From Isoetes taiwanensis (lineage: Eukaryota > Streptophyta > Lycopodiopsida > Isoetales > Isoetaceae): 64,000 nt of DNA. The stretch covers positions 8,156,736 to 8,220,735 of the forward strand of contig JAJEKV010000032.1 in assembly GCA_021234155.1 (NCBI GenBank). The letters run 5' to 3'. The notes under the pieces were generated by a model that saw nothing but the letters and a program-made list of their open reading frames with translations, ran no database searches and was not told the origin of the DNA. A program made the translations under genes and the position numbers. Positions 45,732-56,369 of this stretch are shown one piece after another. Numbering within the stretch: position 1 is the stretch's first letter; every line of letters begins with the position of its first letter.

Positions 45732-45779
45732 AGTGGTTCTACTATGAGGGACTGCACAAATTCGACCGGAAGCCAATGC

Positions 45780-48640
45780 AGAGTCATTCAATGAAGATTC
45801 TATAAGCATTTCCCTAGGCTCTTTATGAATCCTATGTTAACAAAGATTCTTTATAGAATCTCCTAGATTTCCAAAGATTATGCCAAGATTCTCCAAGATT
45901 CTATAGAGATTCCCCTAGATTCTATGAAGATTTCCCTAGATTTTTCAAGATTCTATCAAGATTCTTAAAGATTTTATGAAGATTTCCCTAGATTTCCCAA
46001 GATTCTATCAAGATTCTTAAAGATTTTATGAACATTCCCTTAATTCCCCTAGGTTCCCAAAGATTCTCTTGATATTCGTCTAGATTCCCAAAGATTATCC
46101 CAAGACTCCTCTAGATTCCCCAAAATTCTATGTAGTTCTATTGAATTCTCCAAGATTTGATGAAGATTCTCCTAGATTCCTTTAGATTATAGGAAAATTC
46201 TCCATGATTCTCCAAGATTCCATCATGATTTCACTAGATTCTCAAAGCTTTTAGAAAGATTCCTTTAGATTCCCAAAGATTCTCTTAAGATTCCTCTATT
46301 CTCTAAGATCCTATGAAGATTCCCTTAGACTTGACGTGATTCCATCAAGATTCCTCTAGATTCTTAAAGATTCTATAAAGATTCCCTTGGATTCCCTTAA
46401 ATTCTCAAAGATTCTCTCGTGATTCCTATAGATTCCCGTTGATTTTCCAAAGATTCTCTTGAGATTCCCTTTGATTTCCAAGAGTCTCTTGAGATTCCCA
46501 TAGATTCCCAAAGATTCTCTTGAGATTCCCATAGATTCCCTAAGATTCTCTTGAGATTCCTTTAGATTCTCTAAGATTCTATGAAGATTCACCTAGATTC
46601 TCCAAGATTGCATCAGGATTCCTCTAGATTCTCCAAGTATTTATGAGGATTCCTTTAGATTCTCTGAGATTCCTATGGATTCCCTTAGAGTTCGATCACA
46701 TTGGCTCCAACTACAACGGAACTGTGCCAAACCACCACTCATTGGAAAGCTCAAAGATTCTCTTGATATTCGTCTAGATTCCCAAAGATTATCCCAAGAC
46801 TCCTCTAGATTCCCCAAAATTCTATGTAGTTCTATTGAATTCTCCAAGATTTGATGAAGATTCTCCTAGATTCCTTTAGATTATAGGAAAATTCTCCATG
46901 ATTCTCCAAGATTCCATCATGATTTCACTAGATTCTCAAAGCTTTTAGAAAGATTCCTTTAGATTCCCAAAGATTCTCTTAAGATTCCTCTATTCTCTAA
47001 GATCCTATGAAGATTCCCTTAGACTTGACGTGATTCGACTATGAGGGACTGCACAAATTCGACCGGAAGCCAATGCAGAGTCATTCAATGAAGATTCTAT
47101 AAGCATTTCCCTAGGCTCTTTATGAATCCTATGTTAACAAAGATTCTTTATAGAATCTCCTAGATTTCCAAAGATTATGCCAAGATTCTCCAAGATTCTA
47201 TAGAGATTCCCCTAGATTCTATGAAGATTTCCCTAGATTTTTCAAGATTCTATCAAGATTCTTAAAGATTTTATGAAGATTTCCCTAGATTTCCCAAGAT
47301 TCTATCAAGATTCTTAAAGATTTTATGAACATTCCCTTAATTCCCCTAGGTTCCCAAAGATTCTCTTGATATTCGTCTAGATTCCCAAAGATTATCCCAA
47401 GACTCCTCTAGATTCCCCAAAATTCTATGTAGTTCTATTGAATTCTCCAAGATTTGATGAAGATTCTCCTAGATTCCTTTAGATTATAGGAAAATTCTCC
47501 ATGATTCTCCAAGATTCCATCATGATTTCACTAGATTCTCAAAGCTTTTAGAAAGATTCCTTTAGATTCCCAAAGATTCTCTTAAGATTCCTCTATTCTC
47601 TAAGATCCTATGAAGATTCCCTTAGACTTGACGTGATTCCATCAAGATTCCTCTAGATTCTTAAAGATTCTATAAAGATTCCCTTGGATTCCCTTAAATT
47701 CTCAAAGATTCTCTCGTGATTCCTATAGATTCCCGTTGATTTTCCAAAGATTCTCTTGAGATTCCCTTTGATTTCCAAGAGTCTCTTGAGATTCCCATAG
47801 ATTCCCAAAGATTCTCTTGAGATTCCCATAGATTCCCTAAGATTCTCTTTGAGATTCCTCTAGATTCTATAAGATCCTATGAAGATTCACCTAGATTCTC
47901 AAGATTGCATCGATTCCTCTAGATTCTCCAAGTATTTATGAGGATTCCTTTAGATTCTCTGAGATTCCTATGGATTCCCTTAGAGTTCGATCACATTGGC
48001 TCCAACTACAGCGGGCGTGCCAAACCACCACTCATTGGAAAGCTCAAAGATTCTCTTGATATTCGTCTAGATTCCCAAAGATTATCCCAAGACTCCTCTA
48101 GATTCCCCAAAATTCTATGTAGTTCTATTGAATTCTCCAAGATTTGATGAAGATTCTCCTAGATTCCTTTAGATTATAGGAAAATTCTCCATGATTCTCC
48201 AAGATTCCATCATGATTTCACTAGATTCTCAAAGCTTTTAGAAAGATTCCTTTAGATTCCCAAAGATTCTCTTAAGATTCCTCTATTCTCTAAGATCCTA
48301 TGAAGATTCCCTTAGACTTGACGTGATTCCATCAAGATTCCTCTAGATTCTTAAAGATTCTATAAAGATTCCCTTGGATTCCCTTAAATTCTCAAAGATT
48401 CTCTCGTGATTCCTATAGATTCCCGTTGATTTTCCAAAGATTCTCTTGAGATTCCCTTTGATTTCCAAGAGTCTCTTGAGATTCCCATAGATTCCCAAAG
48501 ATTCTCTTGAGATTCCCATAGATTCCCTAAGATTCTCTTGAGATTCCTTTAGATTCTCTAAGATTCTATGAAGATTCACCTAGATTCTCCAAGATTGCAT
48601 CAGGATTCCTTTAGATTCTCTGAGATTCCTATAGATTCCC
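45780..48640. repeat. GATTCC satellite with nested 684-bp and 1,297-bp duplications
   Basis: Short phrases such as CTTGAGATTCCCATAGATTC and CCAAAGATTCTC alternate. At a higher level 45741-46750 recurs at 47038-48043 (offset 1,297), and 46068-46345 recurs at 46752-47036 and, from the second copy, at 48049 onward (offset 684). The phrase AACCACCACTCATTGGAAAG marks unit ends at about 46735, 48030 and 48700. Confidence 0.85.
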
Positions 48641-49050
48641 TTAGAGTTCGATCACATTGGCTCCAACTACAACGGAACTGTGCCAAACCACCACTCATTG
48701 GAAAGCTCTCGATGAGAGGAGTCCAATGGCGTGGGCCCCACCTTCATCCGGCTCTCTGCGCAAGCTATGTACCTTTGAATGTGATTAAACAGAAGGAAGC
48801 TTCATAGAAAGTCCACTCATAAATGCTTTGCCACCTCATTACCTTTTTTATTAATGAGGGTGACACCTCACCTCCTTTAAAAAAAAAATCAATTTAATAT
48901 TAAAAAGTCAATGGCTAAGATTTATGCTCACCTTTTGATCTAACGGTTAAGATCTGCTACACCAAAGTCACTTTAAAGGACCTTCCTTGCACCTTCCTCA
49001 TAAAAAACCAAGGGCTAGGATTTATCCTCCCCTTTTGATCCAACGGTCCA
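48641..49050. repeat. Core block of the satellite module
   Basis: CGATCACATTGGCTCCAACT, CACCACTCATTGGAAAGCTC, AATGAGGGTGACACCTCACC and GGGCTAGGATTTATCCTCCC match the blocks at 7206-7700 and 50390-50800. It is GC-richer than the satellite around it. Confidence 0.75.
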
Positions 49051-50389
49051 GGGACCCAAAGATTATCCCAACATTCCTCTAGATTCCTCAAGATTCTATG
49101 TAGATTCTCTTAGATACCAAGATTATATGAAGATTCCTCTAAATTTCCTTATATTTCCCTAGATTTCGAGAAATTTCCCTAAGATTCTACAAAGATTCCT
49201 TAAGATTCTACAAAGATTGTACAAATTCGACGGGAAGCCAATTCAGAGTCATCCAATGAAGATTCTATAAAGATTCCTCTAGATACCCTTAGATTCTTCT
49301 ATGTTCACAAAGATTCTTTTTAGATTCTCCTAGATTCCCAAAAATTATCCCAACATTCCTCTAGTGAAGATTCCTCTAAATTTCCTTATATTTCCCTAGA
49401 TTTCGAGAAATTTCCCTAAGATTCTACAAAGATTCCCCTAGATTCTCTAAGATTCTATAGAGATTCCCTAGATTCCCAAATATTCTTTTGATATTCACCT
49501 AGATTTCCAAAGATTATCCCAAGACTCCTCTAGATTCCCCAAGATTCTATGTAGTTTTACTGAATTCTCCAAGAGTTGATGAAGATTCTCCTAGATTACT
49601 TTAGATTATATGAAGATTCTGCTAGATTCTCGAAGATTCCATCATGATTTCACTAGATTCTCAAAGCTTTTAGAAAGATTCTCTTAGATTCCCAAAGATT
49701 CTCTTAAGATTCCTCTAGATTCTCTAAGATCTTATGAAGATTCCATTAGACTGTACATGATTCCATCAAGATTCCTCTAGATTCTTGAAGATTCTATAAA
49801 GATTCCCTTGGATCCCCTTAAATTCTCAAAGATTGTCTCGTGATTCCTCCATAGATTTCCCAAGATTCTATCAAGATTCTTAAAGATTTTATGAACATTC
49901 TCTTACTTCCCCAAGATTCTCTAGATTCCCCATAATTCTATGTATTTATGAAGATTCTTCTAGATTCCCTTACCATTCCCTTAGATTCCTTAAGATTCTA
50001 CAAAGATTCCCCTACATTCTTATGATTTTACAAAGATTTTCAAAATTCCATCAAGATTATCCTAGATACTCAAAGATTTTAGGAAGATTCCCTTTGATTC
50101 TCAAAGATTCTCTTGAGATTCCCATTGATTCCCAAAGATTCCCATAGATTCCCTAAGATCCTCTTGAGATTCGTTTAGATTCTCTAAGATTCTATGAAGA
50201 TTCCCCGAGATTCTCCACGTATTTATAAAGATTCCTTTAGATTCCCCGAGATTCTCATGGATTCCCTTTAGATTCTCTAAGACTCTCTTGAAATTCCTCT
50301 AGATTCTCTAAGATCTCTGAAGATTCCTAGATTCCTATAAATTACCATGAATTTCGTAAAATTCCAAGATTCCAAGGAGATTCTTAGTG
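49051..50389. repeat. GATTCC satellite, second block
   Basis: Same degenerate phrase as the first block, without long duplications apart from a piece near 49140-49200 that recurs near 49365-49440 (CTCTAAATTTCCTTATATTT). Confidence 0.8.
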
Positions 50390-50960
50390 TTCGATCATAT
50401 TGGGTGCAGCTGCGACAAAACAGTGCCAAAGCACCACTCATTGGAAAGCTCTCGACGAGAGGAATCCAACGGCGTGTGTCCCATCTTCATTCGACCCCTC
50501 TACTGCAAGTTACGTGCGTTTGAAGGTGATTAAACCAAAGGAAACTTCCTAGAAAGTCTTCATAAATATCTTGCCACCTCATTACTTTTTAATTAATGAG
50601 GGTGCCACCTCACCATCTTTAAAAAAAAAAATCAATTTAATATTAAAAAGTTAATGGCTAGGATTTATGCTCACCTTTTGATCTAACGGCTAAGATCTGT
50701 TACACCAAATCTACTTTAAGGGACCTTCCTTGCACCTTCCTCACAAAAAAATCAAGGGCTAGGATTTATCCTCCCCTTTTGATCCAACGGCCAGGGATGT
50801 GGTGCATGCCCCCATGCATGACCCATGCATGCCCTCATGCATGCCCATAAGGAATGGATGGCCCTGATGCTGCCACCTCACTGGACTCACCTTAAACGGA
50901 CGGCATCCGGGCATGTAAGAATCAAACACATTATATACCAAAGTTTTATGATATACCTTT
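50390..50960. repeat. Core block and CATGCATGCCCC end block
   Basis: Homologous to 7210-7795. It includes CCAACGGCCAGGGATGTGGT and repeated CCCCATGCATGACCCATGCA. Frame 50759-51007 is repeat-derived. Confidence 0.75.
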
Positions 50961-50978
50961 ATATATATAACTGATATA

Positions 50979-51344
<366 letters not shown>

Positions 51345-52498
51345 GATGTTTAAGTTTAGCTTTGGTTCGTGTGAGAGATGGTAAAACAATAACCTACATC
51401 TAGCATAACTATCGACTGATCATCATTTTTTGGTGGTATTGTGGTTTGGTTTTGAGGTTTGACATGATTTTCCTTTCCTAACACATCGCTGATGACTGCA
51501 TGATTATGAACTTGGGTGGTCTCATTATGAATGGTTGGCTATAATACATTAGCTAAGTGGATTTGTGTATACTGCTTCTTCTTTAACTAGCTAGATACAA
51601 TGGTGAACAGCCACATATAATACCCCCATTCATTGTCTTTTTGGTAATTTTAGCATATTTATGTTGTTAGCCATGGAAAAATAATTTTGTTTTGGCCCTG
51701 ATGGGATGTGGTTAGGTTTCAAAAAGATACTATTCTGAGCGCGTATTTCATCACGATAATATTGTTGTATAAACTGAGTTGATTGGTGACAATTAAAGGG
51801 GTTAAAATATTGCTTCATGGCGTATTGTGCCTAGGGATGTGGTAGTCATGCAGGGGTATGGATATACAGATGTGAATGGATTCACTAATATGAATATGGT
51901 ATTTTTGTGAAATACAAATGGATTTCCTTTGTGGGATTGTAAAATGGTTCTTAAATCCTCATTATTTTGTGACTTCTCTTAGGGTATGTAACTTTTGTCG
52001 ATTCTAGTATTTTTTCTTAAACTTGATCCCTTCTCACCTTTTGTTGCAATTCATCAATACTAAATGTTAGCAATGTCGGAAAAAGTTTATTTGTTTTCTA
52101 TGACTTAAAATTTTTGTGCTTGGATTTTCCGGATGTACAGGGGATACAACACGTCAGCATTGGCTGGGCGTAACCTAATCCACATGGGCAAACCCTAGGC
52201 TGCCGGATCCGGCGAATGCTTCCCGGTGGCGCTCTCCTTCTTTTTCTATGTAATGGCGGCCTAGGCGTAACATTTTTTTCCGTTTGACATACTCGGATTT
52301 GCTTTTTGCCAGAATGGTTATGATGATCTGTTGATCCAGGTAACGAACAACTTGTATTTATCTAATGATTCTTGTAAGATAGCAATTGATTAGGTTTATG
52401 ATAATCTTGAAGGTGCTTTTAGACTTAATATGGTTTATGCTATGGCCGACCTATATAAATTGGTGCATGCCCTTGTGCTTTGCATTGCTGCCTTAGTC
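51345..52498 (+). promoter_or_regulatory. 5' non-coding region of the retroelement
   Basis: It has no long frame and is present almost unchanged in the second copy (58738-59894). A GC-richer patch with CGTCAGCATTGGCTGGGCG and GCCGGATCCGGCGAATGC (52150-52235) could be a leader or promoter segment. The GATCCAG/GTAACG sequence near 52338 looks like a splice donor, so an extra 5' exon is possible. Confidence 0.4.
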
Positions 52499-52828
52499 AT
52501 GTCCAAAGCGGGTAGGCCTGAGGGCGCTCATAACAAAGGTCTGACCAGGGCCAAGCTCACAGAATTTCTTAGAAGAAATGGCCTAGAGCATGGAGCCACC
52601 CAGCCTACCAAGGCTCAGCTCATTGAGTTATGCAAGCAACATGGGCTTGATCCTAATAAGGATAAAAATGATCCGGGCATTAAAAGATTCATTCCTGTGT
52701 TGGAGCATGGCAGCAAAGCTCTGAAAATCTCTGAGGCTCCTACTAGTAATGTTGATGTTGTACCCCTTTCTGATGAAGATTTTGATACTGAGGATGAGGA
52801 GATCCAGCCGAATCAGGTCTCAATTTAG
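52499..52828 (+). CDS. SAP-like DNA-binding N-terminal exon of the retroelement
   Basis: The chosen start is ATG at 52499 (MSKAGRPEG). An ATG further upstream in frame (52430) would add a hydrophobic stretch that looks like read-through of untranslated sequence. Residues 5-7 GRP and nearby basic residues resemble an AT-hook-like patch. Residues 14-50 (GLTRAKLTEFLRRNGL, then PTKAQLIELCKQHGL) form two amphipathic helices with the Leu/Gly pattern of SAP domains, which bind AT-rich DNA. An acidic tail follows (DEDFDTEDEE). It is 109 residues to the stop, or 106 codons to a phase-0 donor CAG/GTCTCA at 52816 that would join it to the next exon. A DNA-binding role in targeting (TA)n is inference. 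Confidence 0.6.
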   Translation: MSKAGRPEGAHNKGLTRAKLTEFLRRNGLEHGATQPTKAQLIELCKQHGLDPNKDKNDPGIKRFIPVLEHGSKALKISEAPTSNVDVVPLSDEDFDTEDEEIQPNQVSI

Positions 52829-54622
52829 GATTTAAATCTTGTTATTATGCATAAATCTGGTTGTCCTGCATTTGCTGTGCCAGTGTTCCTCTTCATTGCA
52901 TGTACATATTGTGTAATATTATTGCCATTGTTACATTATAGTTTTAAGCTGGATTTTATAGTTCAGGGTAATGCTGCTGTTGTAGATAGTGATAATTGCA
53001 CCATTCAGCTTAATATTGGGATATTTTTTGATGTTTCTTAAATTCTCTGATGAGGTTGGTTACTCTAATAAGATCTATTACTTTGGTACTTTATTTTGCC
53101 TGATACCTTTATTGGGTGACTATGCATAGATAGGTTCCTTTTTTGGTAGGTGGTGGCGCTGATTCTGAAGCTCATGTCTTAGATCAACCCTTCTGATTTA
53201 ACTTCTTGTGCCTCTATATTTTGATCTACAGCAAACTCACTTTACTATTTACATAGTGTAACTCTTCTTTGGCGGACCTAGTTTAGTTACTGGTTTCTCA
53301 ATGTATAAGTCTTGCTCAAAGTCGTGATGGCTTAGCTAATAGTAATTTTACGTGTTACATAGCTCATAATAATAATGATGTTGCACATGATTGCACCTAA
53401 CAGCCAGCATGCATTAATTTGTTATTCTCTTGAGATAAAATACTTTTAGTTGGTTTATCATGACAGGAATATCATAGTTGAGGAATTGGTCTAGAAATAG
53501 GATCTTGAGCAGAATTTTCCCTGAATTATGGTTTGTTGCTAGTGTTAACCCTCTAGTATAACCCTTAGCCTTGCTGTCTGGTAGTTTAGCCTGTATCTAG
53601 GGTGGGACCCTTTTTGGCATGCAGATCTGTAGCATCTATGATTATTCTGGTAATATTATAATGTTATGCACTGATCAATAAGTTAAATATAAAATCAGAT
53701 TTAGTTTATGATGATCTCTCTTAATTTGTGGGTAAAGGGCCGAAAGGCCAAGGTTGTTCATTGCTTACCTGCTAGCATATGCATTTTTACCCTTCTTAGG
53801 CTAACAAGTGCATTTTTGCTGCAGGTAACCGAACTCCTTCTCCCATACTTTGTGGATTTTGGGCATTGTGCATTCTTGTTTCAAGCTTTTGAACAAAACT
53901 GGATTCTATCAATTTGATAAATATTTGGGTAAGTGTATTTTGTTGTATAAAGCAGCTGCTATCTGGAGTAAATATGAGCATAATTCCTACAAATGGAATT
54001 TTCTATGGTATTTTTATTGATTCTTAGTGGAAAATTTTTACTATGTGTTTTTGGATGAAACATAATAAATCATGATTCTGGTTTTTCTTACATGGTTTAT
54101 TTTTATTCAATTCCTTTGCTTATGTTTTGTGTCTATAAATATATTTGGTTTTCCTAGAACCTTGGTCTTATTATTCTGACTTTAAATTTTGATACTATGC
54201 AATACTTGTTTTGGTCTAAGGTTCTGAAAATAGAGTAACCTTGTTTCTTGTGTAAATTCCCTTCTGATTTTTTTACCTTTGTTGTTATTTCTGGGCTGTT
54301 TTTAAACATTTTGTACTTATAAAAGCAACCCTAGGTTGTAATTTTTGTTCTGTCCTTTTTTTGGGATGTTTCATTTTGACATTATCCAGTAAGATCTCTA
54401 AGGCTTCCCTGTTTACAGGGTCTGATAAGTCCTATTTTTACCTTTAGTTAGGTGGTAAAAGTATGGATGTCTTGGCAAAACATTAGGTTTTGGTTTAGAC
54501 TAGTATATATTCCCCATTTCAGATCACTGGTCTTACCAGTGTGAGCCTTAGAGATACTTATTTGTTCTGGTTATGATGGTTCATACTATATTATTATTTG
54601 CTGATTTGACTGATTTTTTCAG

Positions 54623-56236
54623 GAAGTTATTCCCAGAATACGGAAAATTTTTAATCTGGCTGATAATAACCAGCAGAATAATCAACAGAACCTGGACAAT
54701 AGACCTGGATGGTATGCTGAACTTAGCAGTCTTGGATATGCTGGAGCAGGGATACTTGCACCTAACAAAGCAGTTCAAACGGTACTATCGTGCATCAGGA
54801 ATCAAGAGATTCATAATTTACTGATTTGCAAGGAAAGTATGCTGGTTGATGGTGAGGTCTCTGTCATTCTTTTTCTTGGTTTCGATGGGATGCTTCAGTT
54901 AGTGTCAAAGTTTAAAAATAAGGATTATGACACTTGCCATGGGCTTATTGTCAACATGTACAATGAATTGCCTGGAATCCATATTGCTGCTGACAGGAGG
55001 GATCTGCATGATCTCCTTGCATTTATCAAGGGCCTGACTTTTTTGGAGAACCAAAGTAATGTTAAGCCTCTCACCTTCATCCCGATTTCTAAAAAAAGTA
55101 CTGCTGAAGTAGACACTGAACAGCCTGAGATTCTTGATAATTGTCTGTTTGACATGGATGGCTTGAATGATGATAACCCTGTTGATGAGAATAATGTTAT
55201 GGATGAATTGGAGACTGAATCTGAGGATGATATGATTAGGCTGATATTAGAGGACTATAGTCTCAGAGAACTTAATCTTTTCAATTGTGGGAGCTTCCCG
55301 ATTATGACACATAGAAATGTGGAGATACATGGCGAGCAATTCGGACAGACTTTATGGGCCAGCAAAAATTTAGGGATCTTGGCTCCTATCAGCAAGGAGT
55401 CTTGGATTATGCTTGCTAGGCTAACTGTTCAGGAGGTTAACAAAGCTGAAGCTGATGCTGTTGCATTCACTAAGCATATTAGAAAAATCTATGATTGCAA
55501 ATTACCTTTTGACATTAAGCTGCTGAATAGAGCCTGTGTGATTGGAAATGCCTTATATATAGGGCAGAAGGGACATATGGCGAAAGCTGAGGAAAGAAGA
55601 AATGATTTTTATCTGAAAAGGATTTTTAGGACCTACTGCCCATTCTTTAAATGTGATTGTGACAGGATCTGTGAAGACAAATGTGTTGACAATATAATAT
55701 GGTTTGATCATCTAATCTGGTTCATGGCTAACAATTTGGAGAAAATCTGGCCAAATCAGAGAATACAAATGAGATTTGCACTGTTTTCTAATTTTCTGGC
55801 CACAGAACCAATCAGGGGTGTGGTTCTATCATTCATTGGGTACCTCACTATTAGGGAGCTCATGTTTAGGATGACGCATAAGCTGGCTGAGAATATCAAC
55901 ACAAATGTTAAGAGTGAATTTGGCACATCAAGGGCTGTTGACATCATTGAGAAGACTCTTAAGTCTAAGAAATTTCTGATTGATCACATGCATGATAACA
56001 GCAGCATGGGTTTTGCTCCTACATACAAAAAGAAAGCTCCTCCTAGCAATGTCACATGTGGGATACTTAGACCTCCCAAGCTTGCAAGGTGTAATATTGC
56101 TGGTACATCTGCTCCTGGAGCAATTGAAGCTGAAATAAGGAACAAGGTTGTTGGTGGACAAGCTGCCAAAACGACTGGAATACAACAGTCTAAAGTCAAT
56201 AACTGGTTTGTTATCTTACCTAATGTTCTTGTTTGA
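54623..56236 (+). CDS. Middle exon of the retroelement polyprotein, unknown function
   Basis: The frame opens at a strong acceptor (GATTTTTTCAG at 54612-54622) and stays open for 537 codons, the first 72 of them upstream of the first ATG (54839). It begins EVIPRIRKIFNLADNN and a Gln/Asn-rich run. Around 55140-55255 it is strongly acidic (NDDNPVDENN, ETESEDD). At 55637-55684 there are five Cys in C-x4-C-x-C-x3-C-x3-C spacing (CPFFKCDCDRICEDKC), which may bind zinc. The C-terminal part is basic and Pro/Gly-rich. A phase-0 donor AAA/GTCAAT (56194) would join it to the RT exon. I recognise no family. Confidence 0.55.
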   Translation, partial: EVIPRIRKIFNLADNNQQNNQQNLDNRPGWYAELSSLGYAGAGILAPNKAVQTVLSCIRNQEIHNLLICKESMLVDGEVSVILFLGFDGMLQLVSKFKNKDYDTCHGLIVNMYNELPGIHIAADRRDLHDLLAFIKGLTFLENQSNVKPLTFIPISKKSTAEVDTEQPEILDNCLFDMDGLNDDNPVDENNVMDELETESEDDMIRLILEDYSLRELNLFNCGSFPIMTHRNVEIHGEQFGQTLWASKNLGILAPISKESWIMLARLTVQEVNKAEADAVAFTKHIRKIYDCKLPFDIKLLNRACVIGNALYIGQKGHMAKAEERRNDFYLKRIFRTYCPFFKCDCDRICEDKCVDNIIWFDHLIWFMANNLEKIWPNQRIQMRFALFSNFLATEPIRGVVLSFIGYLTIRELMFRMTHKLAENINTNVKSEFGTSRAVDIIEKTLKSKKFLIDHMHDNSSMGFAPTYKKKAPPSNVTCGILRPPKLARCNIAGTSAPGAIEAEIRNKVVGGQAAKTTGIQQSKVNNWFVILPNVLV

Positions 56237-56369
56237 ATTTCTGGTATGTCTGATTGTGCATGCATTGCATAAAATCTTTAAAATGGCCACAGTGCCATAC
56301 TTTATCAGGGATTTTATTCCCTAAACTTTACTGGCCGTGTTATCTTATGATCTTTTCTTTTATTGACAG

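Larger units (their letters stand above)
45730..50960 (-). mobile_element. Satellite-filled TA-bounded module, minus orientation
   Basis: Left edge CAAGTGGTTCTACTATGAGG (3' end). Right edge is the CATGCATGCCCC core followed by TTTATATATATAACTGATAT (5' end). The interior is almost entirely GATTCC satellite (45780-48640 and 49050-50390) with two core blocks (48640-49050 and 50390-50960). Frames such as 46356-46592 and 48343-48579 are satellite translations, identical because the DNA is duplicated. Confidence 0.55.

Noticed and set aside
46356-48579. Identical 78-codon minus frames at 46356-46592 and 48343-48579 that could look like a repeat protein
   Set aside because: They are translations of the GATTCC satellite, identical only because the DNA block is duplicated.
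52847-53041. Hydrophobic 64-codon frame after the SAP exon, present in both retroelement copies (also 60244-60438)
   Set aside because: It lies within the predicted first intron. Its conservation is explained by the recent duplication of the whole segment.
53047-53075. CTGATGAG resembling a hammerhead ribozyme core inside the retroelement (also CTGATGA at 51489 and 52783)
   Set aside because: Penelope-like elements can carry hammerheads, but none of these sites is followed by the required GAAA core element with flanking stems in the right place.
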